A DNA stretch of 64,000 bases from Pedobacter sp. UBA4863 (GTDB taxonomy: Bacteria > Bacteroidota > Bacteroidia > Sphingobacteriales > Sphingobacteriaceae), in the NCBI RefSeq assembly GCF_002399615.1, contig NZ_DHDZ01000040.1, positions 1-64,000 on the forward strand, written 5' to 3'. A program made the position numbers and the translations under genes. The notes under the pieces are model-generated. The model was not told the origin of the DNA and ran no database searches. It saw only the letters and a list, made by a program, of their open reading frames with translations. Of this stretch, positions 7,715 through 16,480 are shown piece by piece (within the stretch, counting starts at the first letter, position 1; each line of letters opens with the position of its first letter).

Positions 7715-8581
7715 ATGAAAAAACTAACGTTTATTCTCCTTTTGGCAATTGCTAAAATCGGCTTTGCGCAACAAGACACTACATTGGTTTATAACAGCCC
7801 AATGTACACCAAAGATCCCATTCGCTCTAAATGGCACCCAGTTGTTAAACGTGTTGGCGAGTTTTATCAGGTAACTTTTTATGATAGGAAAGATATTATG
7901 CAAGAAGTCATCAGCTTTGAAGACAAAGATTTAACCGTAAGAAAAGGACCATATATAAGCTATAACAAAAATAATTTGAGAGAAAAAGGCAATTACGACA
8001 AAGGGCATAAAAATGGCGAATGGATTACCTATACTAACGACGGTTTGCAAGAAAAGAAAATAGAGAATTATAGCTACGGCAAATTAGACGGCAAATTTGT
8101 TGAATATTGGCAAGGCAACAAAGAAGAGGGCAGTTACATAAACGGTAAAAAAACAGGTAGCTGGAAGTTCACTTACAAAGATGGCAAAACAGCTGGAGAA
8201 GAGGCTTACGATGAGGGCGGCAATAAAATAGAAGCTAAATATTACGACAAAAATGGTAACAAGGTTAAATACGAAGATTTGTTTACGCCACCAACATACA
8301 AAGGAGGTATTAGGGAGTTTTACAAATATCTTTCGTCAGAAATAAAGTATCCTGCTCAATCTGCAAAACAGGGCACACAAGGTACGGTATTACTTAGTTT
8401 TAGTGTAAAAAAGAATGGTGATGTAGAGGCTGTTAACATAGAAAAAGCACCCAATAACGAACTTGCCCTAGAGGCCGTTAGAGTGCTCAATATGTCGCCA
8501 GATTGGATGCCAGGAAAGATGTTTGGCGAGGTGGTGAACGTACGCTACAACATTCCTATTAAATTTTCATTAAACAGATAA
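7715..8581 (+). CDS. MORN-repeat protein with TonB C-terminal domain
   Basis: Exported protein of 288 residues. A signal peptide (about 1-19, ending in GFAQQ) is followed by MORN-like repeats (about 85-165; Y-x-x-G-x-x-x-G-x-W/F). A TonB C-terminal domain occupies about 195-288 (the YPAQSAKQGTQGTVLLSF segment). TonB-C normally contacts the TonB box of outer-membrane receptors. Here there is no Pro-rich spacer and no retained N-terminal anchor, so it may not energise transport. This domain pair is common in Bacteroidota. It starts 64 nt after polA. Confidence 0.85.
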   Translation: MKKLTFILLLAIAKIGFAQQDTTLVYNSPMYTKDPIRSKWHPVVKRVGEFYQVTFYDRKDIMQEVISFEDKDLTVRKGPYISYNKNNLREKGNYDKGHKNGEWITYTNDGLQEKKIENYSYGKLDGKFVEYWQGNKEEGSYINGKKTGSWKFTYKDGKTAGEEAYDEGGNKIEAKYYDKNGNKVKYEDLFTPPTYKGGIREFYKYLSSEIKYPAQSAKQGTQGTVLLSFSVKKNGDVEAVNIEKAPNNELALEAVRVLNMSPDWMPGKMFGEVVNVRYNIPIKFSLNR

Positions 8582-8632
8582 CATTCTGTATATTAATGTC
8601 GTTATTAATCCACTAAAATTAATATAAGCCAC

Positions 8633-8908
8633 ATGAAAAAACTCTTAACCCTTGCTGCTATTGCCTTATTTGGCCTTAGCACCACCTTTGCACAAACTGT
8701 AACCACAGTTAAACAAACGCCCAAAAAAACTACGGTAACTACAAAAACAAAGTCAACAAGTGTAAAGCTAAAAGCTGATGGCACGCCCGACATGCGTTAC
8801 AAAGAAAACAAAGCTGTAAAAGCGAATATAGCGGGGCCTAAGAAAAAAGACGGCACTGCAGATATGCGTTACAAAGCGAATAAAGCCGCTGCTAAAAAGA
8901 AAAGTTAA
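8633..8908 (+). CDS. small basic secreted protein with duplicated motif
   Basis: A 91-residue product with a clear signal peptide (about 1-21, ending TTFAQ), a Thr/Lys-rich linker, and two copies of K-x-D-G-T-x-D-M-R-Y-K-x-N-K (about 46-59 and 72-85). No known domain is recognised. The mature form is strongly basic and would be periplasmic or surface-bound. It stands 51 nt after the TonB-C gene and is closed by a strong terminator. Confidence 0.75.
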   Translation: MKKLLTLAAIALFGLSTTFAQTVTTVKQTPKKTTVTTKTKSTSVKLKADGTPDMRYKENKAVKANIAGPKKKDGTADMRYKANKAAAKKKS

Positions 8909-8913
8909 ACTAA

Positions 8914-8943
8914 AAAGTCCCGATAAAGCTATCGGGATTTTTT
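8914..8943. terminator. bidirectional intrinsic terminator
   Basis: Stem TCCCGATA / TATCGGGA with an AAGC loop, followed by six T; the upstream A-run also gives a T-run on the minus strand. It separates the convergent gene at 8633-8908 from the hydrolase gene that ends at 8946. Confidence 0.88.
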
Positions 8944-8945
8944 AG

Positions 8946-9623
8946 TTATAATGCAATAGTTTCGCCAATTGCAGGTAATAACAACTGTTTTTGTGCTCTT
9001 TTAAAAATTTCAACAGCGGTGTATTTATCTATGGAAATTACTGGAAACGAATCGTAATGCACGCCAATCACTTTTGGGCAGTTTACATATTCGGCAGCAA
9101 TAGCCGCATCGCCTGCATCCATGGTGTAGTTGCCGCCAATTGGTAAAATAGCGTATTCCAGCTTGTACAATTCGGCCAAAAGCTTCATTTCTAAAGTTAA
9201 GCCAGTATCGCCAGCGAAATAGATTTGCTTACCATCTACATCCAAAACAAAGCCCGCAGGATTACCGCCATAAGAGCCATCGGGCAAACTACTAGAGTGT
9301 GTAGCCGTAACCATACGTACCGTACCAAAGTCGAACTTAAACTTGCCAATATTCATGTCGTGAATATTGGTAATGCCCTGCTTTTGTAACCATCCAGCAA
9401 TTTCTGGCATACAAATTACTTTAGCATTGGTTCTTTTAGCAATAGCTACCAAATCGGCCACATGGTCGCCATGGCCATGGCTTACCAAAATATAATCTGC
9501 TTCAATTTTCGAGACATCAATGTCTTTTGCTAATGGATTTCCGCTAATAAAGGGGTCAAACAATAGTTTTGCCAACGAAGTTTCTAACAAAAAACAAGAT
9601 TGTCCGTAATAGGTATATTTCAT
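8946..9623 (-). CDS. UlaG/YtkL-like metal-dependent hydrolase
   Basis: Metallo-beta-lactamase-fold hydrolase (225 residues, UPF0173-type). The metal-binding motif SHGHGDHVAD is complete, and later ligands are visible in FAGDTG and in the C-terminal GVHYDSF. The substrate is unknown. The start is the ATG at 9623 (MKYTYYGQSC), as usual for this family; a longer frame to 9701 would overlap the preceding YbaB gene. That gene ends 10 nt upstream, so the two form an operon. Confidence 0.9.
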   Translation of the reverse strand: MKYTYYGQSCFLLETSLAKLLFDPFISGNPLAKDIDVSKIEADYILVSHGHGDHVADLVAIAKRTNAKVICMPEIAGWLQKQGITNIHDMNIGKFKFDFGTVRMVTATHSSSLPDGSYGGNPAGFVLDVDGKQIYFAGDTGLTLEMKLLAELYKLEYAILPIGGNYTMDAGDAAIAAEYVNCPKVIGVHYDSFPVISIDKYTAVEIFKRAQKQLLLPAIGETIAL

Positions 9624-9633
9624 AGTTTGCGTA

Positions 9634-9939
9634 TTATTTACCGAATAACCCACCAAGGCCACCAAGCAAATCGCTTGTAGCTGCTTGCATTTCTGTAGCA
9701 CTTACCAGATCGGCTTGTGCTAGCGCCTTATTTACTGCCGCTTGCAATAGTTCTTCCAGTTCCTCCTTGTCAGAATTTTCATAAAATTCGTCTGTTATTG
9801 CGATAGCGGTTATTGCTTTGTTTGCTGTTGCGGTAACTTTTATGGCACCACCCTCTACTTCGCCAAACACCAATATGGTATCTAGTCGTTTTTTTATTTC
9901 TTCGGCCTTGCCTTGTGCAGCCATTAATTTATCAAACAT
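9634..9939 (-). CDS. YbaB/EbfC nucleoid-associated protein
   Basis: A 101-residue YbaB/EbfC family protein, which in other bacteria forms DNA-binding dimers. The family pattern is visible: an N-terminal amphipathic helix (FDKLMAAQGKAEEIKKRL), a V-x-G-x-x-x-V beta hairpin, and a C-terminal helix rich in Ala and Leu. The Gly-rich tail (LGGLGGLFGK) is typical. It is the first gene of a two-gene unit with the UlaG-like hydrolase, not next to dnaX/recR as in many bacteria. Confidence 0.88.
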   Translation of the reverse strand: MFDKLMAAQGKAEEIKKRLDTILVFGEVEGGAIKVTATANKAITAIAITDEFYENSDKEELEELLQAAVNKALAQADLVSATEMQAATSDLLGGLGGLFGK

Positions 9940-10025
9940 AACTTTTTTTATTGATTGCCCTAAATTACAAAAAACCTCCTAGTTAAACGCTGAAGGCGTG
10001 GTAAGGTTTAAAAAAATATCGTTTT

Positions 10026-10838
10026 TTACTTGTTAATGCCCGTAATTTGTAGTTCAACACGCCTATCGTTTTTCTCTCCCCTGCCCAACGGATAATCGGC
10101 CATCATGCCTTTGTAGGTGAGACGTTTTTTATCTACACCTTTGTATATTAAATAATCGTAAATGATTTTTGCCCTGGCTTGCGAAAGGTTGTATTCTCCC
10201 GTTTCAAAATCTTTTACATCTCTACCTGGCGGATTACAGCAGATATGGCCCAGTATGGCAATGTTATACTGTTTTTTTTCTTTAATTACAGCGGTAATTT
10301 GCTCTAGCACCGGAATAGATTCCTCCAACAGAACCGACCTGCTGTTTTCGAAAAGAATGTTTTCGAGAATAATTTTATCTCCAACTTTAAGCGTATCAGA
10401 AAGAACAGAGGATTCGGTAGAGAGCTTTTTCTGGGTATAACTGATCACTAAATCTACTCTCCTATTAAAAGATCGTTGCTCGTCAATATTTTTAGGTTCT
10501 TTTAAATCTATTTTTCCATTTCCGTTCAAAAAAGTTACCTTTTCGGCATTAATTCCTTTTTCCATTAATAAGCCTTTAATGTGGTTGGCTCTTTTTACAG
10601 AAAGCGTATCGTTATAGCCTTTTCTACCTCGGTCATCGCAATAACCAAATATAGAAATCGCAATAATTTCGGTAGAGTCTAGCTCGGTTATAAATTGGGC
10701 AAATGCTTCTTGTTGCGTTTCGTAAAGTACGCTCCTATCGGTATCGAAGAAAAAGCTGGTTGTCTTTTTTTTCTGCGCATAAGTTATGCTTATACAGCAA
10801 TAAAGAAATAGGATTAATATGATCCCTTTATTTAGCAT
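10026..10838 (-). CDS. tandem OmpA-domain protein
   Basis: Exported 270-residue protein with a signal peptide (about 1-21, ending ITYAQ) and two consecutive OmpA-like peptidoglycan-binding domains: about 27-135 (ending FNRRVDLVISY) and about 155-268 (ending NDRRVELQITG). Each keeps the R-R-V/R-V-x-L end motif of the family. There is no beta-barrel, so it is likely a periplasmic, wall-associated protein. Transcribed alone. Confidence 0.88.
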   Translation of the reverse strand: MLNKGIILILFLYCCISITYAQKKKTTSFFFDTDRSVLYETQQEAFAQFITELDSTEIIAISIFGYCDDRGRKGYNDTLSVKRANHIKGLLMEKGINAEKVTFLNGNGKIDLKEPKNIDEQRSFNRRVDLVISYTQKKLSTESSVLSDTLKVGDKIILENILFENSRSVLLEESIPVLEQITAVIKEKKQYNIAILGHICCNPPGRDVKDFETGEYNLSQARAKIIYDYLIYKGVDKKRLTYKGMMADYPLGRGEKNDRRVELQITGINK

Positions 10839-11482
10839 ACATGTTTATCAATTGGCTATATAAAGATATAAAAACTTAGAAACTGTTTAAATTTAAGTGA
10901 AAATAAATACTTAGGCGGGTATCCCAACCAGCTTATAGCGGAATGCTAGCATTTGGTGCCCTCACCAAACTTAACGATAAAATATTTATATCATTTTTAA
11001 GCAGTTGCTAATTCGCTAACACTGTTGAGAGGCCTTTTAAGTGTGAAATTTTAAACATTTCAAATGTGCTTTTCATTTGTAACACTTTATTTTATTCGGG
11101 TTTCATTCGGATATTATACGGACCTTATTCGGATTTCAATCGAAATTAAACCACTTTTTGCCGAATGAAACCCGAATGAAACCCGAATGAAACCCATAAA
11201 AAACAGCAAGAAAACTAGTTTTTAAGTAGAATGGTGTTTTTTTGCTTTAAGACACCTCACGTGCGTATAGAATAGGGGTATGACGGCGCAGGAAAGGCCG
11301 TACAAAATGTACTACAGCATAAGGCCTTGCCAAAAAATTCGAGTGGCACCTTATTTATTCCATTTTTAAACAGTTTTTTAGCTCCCTAAAAAATAGCAGA
11401 TTTTTATCTTTAAAGATCACCAGAGTAAATTGTATTATGTGCGGGGCGGTGATGATTGCTCTCGGTTGTAGGGATAGCCAAG
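10839..11482. other. 644-nt intergenic region with hairpins and short repeats
   Basis: No convincing gene on either strand. It holds a perfect hairpin TTTGGTG-CCCT-CACCAAA at 10952-10969, an 11-bp repeat array at 11094-11193, and a fold-prone block at 11294-11328 (AAGGCC pairing with GGCCTT around a GTAC-GTAC hairpin). It could hold a small RNA or decayed mobile elements; neither is proven. Confidence 0.6.
11094..11193. repeat. CCGAATGAAAC array with inverted copy
   Basis: Three perfect tandem copies of CCGAATGAAAC stand at 11161-11193. A 17-nt exact reverse complement of one and a half units lies at 11094-11110, with degenerate units between. The whole forms an inverted repeat of about 100 bp. 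Confidence 0.75.
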
Positions 11483-12028
11483 CTATAATTTATTGATAGG
11501 CATATAGCCCAATACTACCTCATCGGTGGGAAAGTTTGTAGCTGGGGTAAAAATTAGTTGATATTTATCTTTCATTTCTTGAGATAACGCTTCTTCTATT
11601 TCAAAAATATCATCTATATCCACACCGTATTTATCGTCAATGTGCGGGCTAAAAAATTGCTTAAAAAAGTCACTTTCTTTAGCTTTTTTAATTGCTTCCG
11701 ATTTTTCTTTGGCCACCATCAGCATTTTATAGTGAGCTTCTTCAAAAATATTGCTTTGGTAGCCGCCTAAATTCATAAAGAATAAACGATTTGCAGACTT
11801 TGCCGTACCATCTCTTGCGGTTATTTCTACTTTATAACCACTTACATGGTTAACTATTCTGTAAGCATCTAAATGTATTTTTCCATTTGCCTCGGGCCAA
11901 AAAGCATTAATGGCTGGTACCAACTCTTTTACTTCATTCGCAATGGCGAAGAAAATATCGTGCTGCTCTGTATGTCGTCCTTGTGGCTTGCAACCAAGTA
12001 AAACCATGAATAATTTTGGTGCAGTCAT
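11483..12028 (-). CDS. DUF1543 domain protein
   Basis: A 181-residue cytosolic protein matching the DUF1543 pattern: KLFMVLLGCKPQGRHTEQHD at residues 5-24, then the H-L-D-A-Y-R stretch and F-F-M-N-L-G-G-Y. The molecular role is unknown. It is last in a leftward series after the LMW phosphatase (gap 38 nt) and may be co-transcribed. Confidence 0.85.
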   Translation of the reverse strand: MTAPKLFMVLLGCKPQGRHTEQHDIFFAIANEVKELVPAINAFWPEANGKIHLDAYRIVNHVSGYKVEITARDGTAKSANRLFFMNLGGYQSNIFEEAHYKMLMVAKEKSEAIKKAKESDFFKQFFSPHIDDKYGVDIDDIFEIEEALSQEMKDKYQLIFTPATNFPTDEVVLGYMPINKL

Positions 12029-12066
12029 TGCAGTATTTTTAACGAAGATACTCCATAAGAAGTTAA

Positions 12067-12504
12067 CTAATTAGATAGCTCTTTTACTATTTCTTTACAA
12101 CGCTCTTCTACTATTAAGCTTACGGGCTCAAACAGATCATTGTCGTAATAAGGGTCGGTTACTTCTCCATTTGGAAGAAAAAGCGTTACTTTTTGGCGGT
12201 GTGCTGTTGTTTTGGCTAATTGCAATACATCTCTTAAATTATTGCGATCCATCACCAAGATATGGTCATAATCGTCGAAAAAGCGAACGCTGAAATGCTG
12301 GGCTCTTTGCCTAGAAATATCATAGCCTAAATTACGTGCTGCCGCCACACTTCTTTCGTCTGGCGGGTTGCCCACATGCCAATTACCCGTGCCTGCGCTA
12401 TGTACCTGCCAGTCTAAGTTTTTTTGATCGGCTAAATGTTGCAATATGCCATGTGCCAGCGGCGACCGACAGATATTACCCAAACAAACCATGAGGATTT
12501 TCAT
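12067..12504 (-). CDS. low molecular weight protein-tyrosine phosphatase
   Basis: A 145-residue cysteine phosphatase. The P-loop C-L-G-N-I-C-R-S is at residues 7-14 (nucleophile Cys7, Arg13) and the general acid is Asp117 in VTDPYY. All catalytic residues are present. Bacterial members dephosphorylate tyrosine kinases of polysaccharide export or other substrates. No kinase neighbour is seen, so a housekeeping role is as likely. Confidence 0.93.
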   Translation of the reverse strand: MKILMVCLGNICRSPLAHGILQHLADQKNLDWQVHSAGTGNWHVGNPPDERSVAAARNLGYDISRQRAQHFSVRFFDDYDHILVMDRNNLRDVLQLAKTTAHRQKVTLFLPNGEVTDPYYDNDLFEPVSLIVEERCKEIVKELSN

Positions 12505-12595
12505 TTTTTTGAAGTTGGGAAGTCCAGAGTCTGCAAGTACGAGGGCTAAGAGCTTAAAAGCTATATCATCAGACTTGCGGTCTTCGAACTCTAGT

Positions 12596-13384
12596 CTATT
12601 TATAAATCTCGTTCAAAACTTTGGCTAAGCTTATACCGCCTCTTAACAGCTGTTGGTTTAAGGTGCTTATCCAATCAAAATTATAGTTGTAGCCCAATTT
12701 GTCGTCGTTTTTGATACCAGTGGCATAAATTTTATTACAAATCTCGTAAGAGTTGTAGATCATGTCTTTAATGCTCGATTTGTTCCATTTCTCTAATACA
12801 TCTGGGGTTACAAAATTGATGGCGTTGGTGTATTCGGTATAGCTTAACTGTTGATAGTCGATCAATTGTTCGTCCCAAACGCGGTGTAAGTTTGATCTTT
12901 GTCCGAACCAAGTTACAAACACTCTGTTACCGCCTAAATCTTCTTTACGAGCCGTGTGCATGGGCTGGTGCATGTCGCCAATTAGGTGCACTAATACACG
13001 CATGGCGAATACCCTTTTTTCTGCCGAAGTTTTAGGGTTTTTTAACAAGGCAATCATCTCGTTAGTTTGGCTGTAAATATTAGCCTCGGGATATTTTTCT
13101 AAATATTTGTCACAATCACTTTTACTTAAGCCTTCGGGCAAATTAATATAGTGCCAAGAGTTCATAAACTTATAGGCAGTATCCGATTTAATAAAATCGG
13201 GCCAATTAGCACTCATGGCCAAAGTTTCGTTGCCTAAAATTGCTTTTACTCCTTTTTTTGCATTGGGCGTTAAATAGCTTTCGGCAATTTGGCCCACTAT
13301 ACGGTGGCCTAATAAACCCCAGGCATTAACAGCAATGGGCGCATACATAAGGGCAATTGCTAAGATTATTCTTTTTAATTTCAT
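12596..13384 (-). CDS. S1/P1 nuclease
   Basis: Secreted zinc nuclease (262 residues) for single-stranded nucleic acids or 3'-nucleotides. The start is ATG 13384, giving a signal peptide that ends VNA just before Trp22; the mature N-terminal Trp is a zinc ligand in this family. Further ligands are seen as GLLGHRIVG, the N-S-W-H-Y-I segment, HLIGDMHQPMH, and GGN...HRVWDEQLID. All three zinc sites look complete. It starts 10 nt after the preceding lipoprotein gene. Confidence 0.93.
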   Translation of the reverse strand: MKLKRIILAIALMYAPIAVNAWGLLGHRIVGQIAESYLTPNAKKGVKAILGNETLAMSANWPDFIKSDTAYKFMNSWHYINLPEGLSKSDCDKYLEKYPEANIYSQTNEMIALLKNPKTSAEKRVFAMRVLVHLIGDMHQPMHTARKEDLGGNRVFVTWFGQRSNLHRVWDEQLIDYQQLSYTEYTNAINFVTPDVLEKWNKSSIKDMIYNSYEICNKIYATGIKNDDKLGYNYNFDWISTLNQQLLRGGISLAKVLNEIYK

Positions 13385-13394
13385 GTGCTTTGTA

Positions 13395-13904
13395 TTAAAG
13401 TGCTTTTTGTACACAAGTTATTTTTTCTTTTAAGTTAAGCTTTAATTCTGTTTGGTTGCTTAGATTTTCTAATTCTAATTTTTCAGCACTCCAAGAGTTT
13501 ACCTTAAAACTACTCACATATTGCCCATTACGGTAGCAGCCCGAAACTTTTTGTTTGTAGTTTTCTTTGGTAAAGTTGCCTACCAATATTAAGGTGTCAT
13601 TGCGCACCTGGTAGGTGCCTTTAGCATGTTCTTTCCATACGCCGTTATTAAAGCAATCTTCTTCATAATAATTTACCTTAGCGTGAGTGGTAAAATCAAC
13701 ATAAAAAGAATCGCAAGTAAACTTAAAATGGTGTTGCGTGTAGTTTTGCAACTGTGCCTGATTAGTAATGCTGTCTTGGTTCCATACGCCTTGCAAAAAT
13801 GTTTCGCCCTTGCCTTGTACATTGGGCATGCGAGAGCAGGATAAAAAAAGAAGTAAAAAGTTGAAAGTAAAAAGTAAAAAGTAAACGCCTTTCCTATTCA
13901 TCAT
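13395..13904 (-). CDS. small lipoprotein
   Basis: A 169-residue lipoprotein with lipobox LFLSC (Cys23). No domain is recognised. The body has two W/C-containing beta-rich halves reminiscent of lipocalin-like small lipoproteins. The hydrophobic core of the signal peptide (LLFTFNFLLLF) is encoded by a short tandem repeat at 13851-13884. It lies 37 nt after fumC and 10 nt before the nuclease gene. Confidence 0.78.
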   Translation of the reverse strand: MMNRKGVYFLLFTFNFLLLFLSCSRMPNVQGKGETFLQGVWNQDSITNQAQLQNYTQHHFKFTCDSFYVDFTTHAKVNYYEEDCFNNGVWKEHAKGTYQVRNDTLILVGNFTKENYKQKVSGCYRNGQYVSSFKVNSWSAEKLELENLSNQTELKLNLKEKITCVQKAL

Positions 13905-13941
13905 TGCTTAAACATTAAACTTTTAACTTTCAACTAAACGA

Positions 13942-15339
13942 CTATTTCAAACTACCAACCATATCTTCTGGCTTAACCCAAGCAGTAAATTGCTCGTCGG
14001 TTAATAAACCAGTTTCTATAGCAGCTTCTCTTAATGTTTTATTTTCTTTATGTGCTTTTTTAGCAATTTTAGCAGCATTTTCGTAACCAATGTGCGGGTT
14101 CAACGCAGTAACCAACATCAAAGAGTTTTCCATGTGTTGTTGAATTACCGGACGGTTTGGCTCAATACCCTCAGCGCATTTATCGTTGAAAGAAACGCAA
14201 GCATCACCAATTAAACGACCGCTTTGCAATACGTTGGCCGCAATTACAGGTTTAAAAACGTTCAACTCGAAATGACCGTTACTAGCACCAATACTCACCG
14301 CCACATCGTTACCCATTACCTGCGCACAAACCATAGTTAAAGCTTCTGGCTGCGTAGGGTTCACTTTTCCCGGCATAATTGACGAACCTGGCTCGTTATC
14401 AGGAATGACGATTTCGCCAATGCCACAACGAGGACCAGAACTTAACATCCTAATGTCATTAGCAATTTTCATTAACGAAACGGCAACTCTTTTGTAAGCG
14501 CCAGATAGTTCAACCATGGCATCGTGAGCGGCTAAAGCTTCGAATTTGTTCGGTGCTGTTACAAATGGCAGGCCCGTTAAATCGGCGATTTTCTGCGCAA
14601 CCAAAATATCGTAACCTGCAGGTGTATTTAAACCAGTACCTACTGCAGTACCACCAAGCGCCAATTCTTTAATCATCTCTAAAGCATTGTTGATAGCTCT
14701 TAAACCATTGTCAATTTGTTGTACGTAACCAGAAAATTCTTGTTTTAAAGTCAAAGGCGTAGCATCCATAAAATGGGTACGACCAGTTTTTACGATATCG
14801 CCCCAGCTATCAGCTTTGCTAGCTAAAGTATTTCTCAATTTTTGTAAACCCGGAATAGTCACCTCAACTGCTTGTTTGTAAGCAGCAATGTGCATAGCGG
14901 TTGGGTAAGTGTCGTTGCTCGATTGCGATTTATTCACATCATCGTTAGGGTGTAACGATTTTTGTTCGTCTAATAAATTACCACCGCCAATTACGTGGCC
15001 ACGGTTGGCAATTACTTCGTTACCGTTCATGTTGCTTTGCGTACCCGAACCAGTTTGCCAAATTACCAATGGAAATTGGTCGTCTAATTTACCTGCAATA
15101 ACTTCATCACAAGCTTTTGCAATTAACTCTGTTTTATCTTTAGAAAGTACGCCTAATTCGTTATTTGCTAATGCAGCCGCCTTTTTTAAGTAGCCAAAAG
15201 CGTGTATAATTTCTTTAGGCATCGATGCCTCTGGTCCAATTTTGAAATTGTTTCTAGAGCGTTCAGTTTGTGCTCCCCAATATTTGTCGGCAGGTACTTG
15301 TACCTCACCCATGGTATCGTGTTCTATTCTAAAACTCAT
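13942..15339 (-). CDS. fumC: class II fumarate hydratase
   Basis: Iron-independent fumarase (465 residues) interconverting fumarate and malate in the TCA cycle. The family signature GSSIMPGKVNP is near residue 317. The substrate-site segments T-G-S-G-T-Q-S-N-M-N-x-N-E and GRTHFMDATP, the latter with the catalytic His near 187, are intact. Length and start (MSFRIEHDTMGEV) match the family. It is first in a leftward run with a lipoprotein and a nuclease gene, and a -7 box lies 24 nt upstream. Confidence 0.97.
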   Translation of the reverse strand: MSFRIEHDTMGEVQVPADKYWGAQTERSRNNFKIGPEASMPKEIIHAFGYLKKAAALANNELGVLSKDKTELIAKACDEVIAGKLDDQFPLVIWQTGSGTQSNMNGNEVIANRGHVIGGGNLLDEQKSLHPNDDVNKSQSSNDTYPTAMHIAAYKQAVEVTIPGLQKLRNTLASKADSWGDIVKTGRTHFMDATPLTLKQEFSGYVQQIDNGLRAINNALEMIKELALGGTAVGTGLNTPAGYDILVAQKIADLTGLPFVTAPNKFEALAAHDAMVELSGAYKRVAVSLMKIANDIRMLSSGPRCGIGEIVIPDNEPGSSIMPGKVNPTQPEALTMVCAQVMGNDVAVSIGASNGHFELNVFKPVIAANVLQSGRLIGDACVSFNDKCAEGIEPNRPVIQQHMENSLMLVTALNPHIGYENAAKIAKKAHKENKTLREAAIETGLLTDEQFTAWVKPEDMVGSLK

Positions 15340-15362
15340 GGTAATTGAAAATTATTTTTGCC

Positions 15363-15370
15363 CAAATTTA
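15363..15370 (-). promoter_or_regulatory. -7 promoter box for fumC
   Basis: TAAATTTG on the minus strand fits TAnnTTTG and lies 23 nt upstream of the fumC start. No clear -33 TTG at the expected spacing. Confidence 0.5.
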
Positions 15371-15454
15371 ACCATTTTGAACCTTAACGAAAATTTATTT
15401 AGAAACGTTACATAAATAGTAGAAAAGCATTGGATGCGGCTTTTAGGAAACTTC

Positions 15455-15523
15455 AGTCCCGCTTTCGCTCATAGTCCTCACTACGTTACACTTCGCTGCG
15501 GGCTAATCCGCTTAATCGGGTTT
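15455..15523. repeat. dispersed-repeat-like block
   Basis: A GC-richer block (AGTCCCGCTTTCGCTC ... GGCTAATCCGC ... AATCGGG) stands in the 306-nt gap between the divergent fumC and histidine kinase genes. It resembles dispersed extragenic sequences of this phylum (from memory). There is only one copy here, so the call is weak. Confidence 0.35.
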
Positions 15524-15645
15524 ATTTAATAAAGGAAAAAGCTTTTGGCAAAACTCAAATACTGCTCAAAACAACACCTTTACTATTTCAAATATCTCTC
15601 TTCCTGTTTTATGGTTTTAGTTTTACTTAACTTGCTGCAAGTTTG

Positions 15646-16476
15646 ATGAAAATTAAAACGATGAAAAAACTACCTCTTTACCTAGCTTATACATTGGCAA
15701 TCTCCTCTGTATTAACTGTAATTGGCGCATTAATGAGAATTTTGCATATAGGCGGTACATTTTCGACTTTCTTTTTAGCTTTTTCAGTAATATCTCCCAT
15801 TATTTTTATAATCTTAATCATTTTTATGGCAATAAGATTGTATAAAAAGACTGACGAAACCAAGAATGCTAAACTCCAAAAAGAAATCGCTAAACTCCAA
15901 CTTAATTCCATACGCTCGCAATTAAACCCTCATTTTCTTTTTAACGCACTCTCAGGTATTCAAAATTTGATTAACAAAAACGAAATAGACAATGCGAACA
16001 AATACCTCTCGAAGTTTGCCCGATTAACTCGCAATGTACTTGATGATAAAGAACAGATTTCTTTAGCTCAAGAAAAAACTTTGTTAGACGATTATCTACA
16101 AATGGAACAGCTACGTTTCGGCTTCAGTTACGAAATTAAAACCGACGATAATTTAGACCTACAGAACATCGAAATACCAAGTATGTTACTGCAACCTTTT
16201 GTAGAAAATTCGGTAAAACATGGTATCGCTTCAAAAACTACTGAAGGAAACATAGAAATTGCTTTCAGTAGACACGGCAATAATCTATTATTGAGGGTAG
16301 CAGATAACGGCAAAGGTTTCGATGCAGATAAAAAGCATGAAGGTTTAGGGTTATCCTTAAGTAAAAACAGAATATCTTTATTGAACAGCATTTATAAAGA
16401 AACGCCTTTTTCGCTTGCAATTAATTCAAGTAGCACAGGCTCCGAAATCAACTTAACCTTAACCGATTGGCTGTAA
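15646..16476 (+). CDS. LytS/YehU-type sensor histidine kinase
   Basis: Membrane histidine kinase (276 residues from ATG 15646; ATG 15661 is possible). Two membrane helices (about 9-33 and 39-65) are joined by a very short loop, so there is no sizeable extracellular sensor. The His_kinase box QLNPHFLFN follows (phospho-acceptor His near 96). An ATPase domain has N-S-V-K-H-G and D-N-G-K-G-F. The partner regulator starts 4 nt downstream. Confidence 0.93.
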   Translation: MKIKTMKKLPLYLAYTLAISSVLTVIGALMRILHIGGTFSTFFLAFSVISPIIFIILIIFMAIRLYKKTDETKNAKLQKEIAKLQLNSIRSQLNPHFLFNALSGIQNLINKNEIDNANKYLSKFARLTRNVLDDKEQISLAQEKTLLDDYLQMEQLRFGFSYEIKTDDNLDLQNIEIPSMLLQPFVENSVKHGIASKTTEGNIEIAFSRHGNNLLLRVADNGKGFDADKKHEGLGLSLSKNRISLLNSIYKETPFSLAINSSSTGSEINLTLTDWL

Positions 16477-16480
16477 CAAC

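Noticed and set aside
13395..13904. Annotation of the small lipoprotein as a second fumarase
   Set aside because: It is next to fumC, but its sequence is a short lipoprotein without any fumarase motif; adjacency alone is no evidence.
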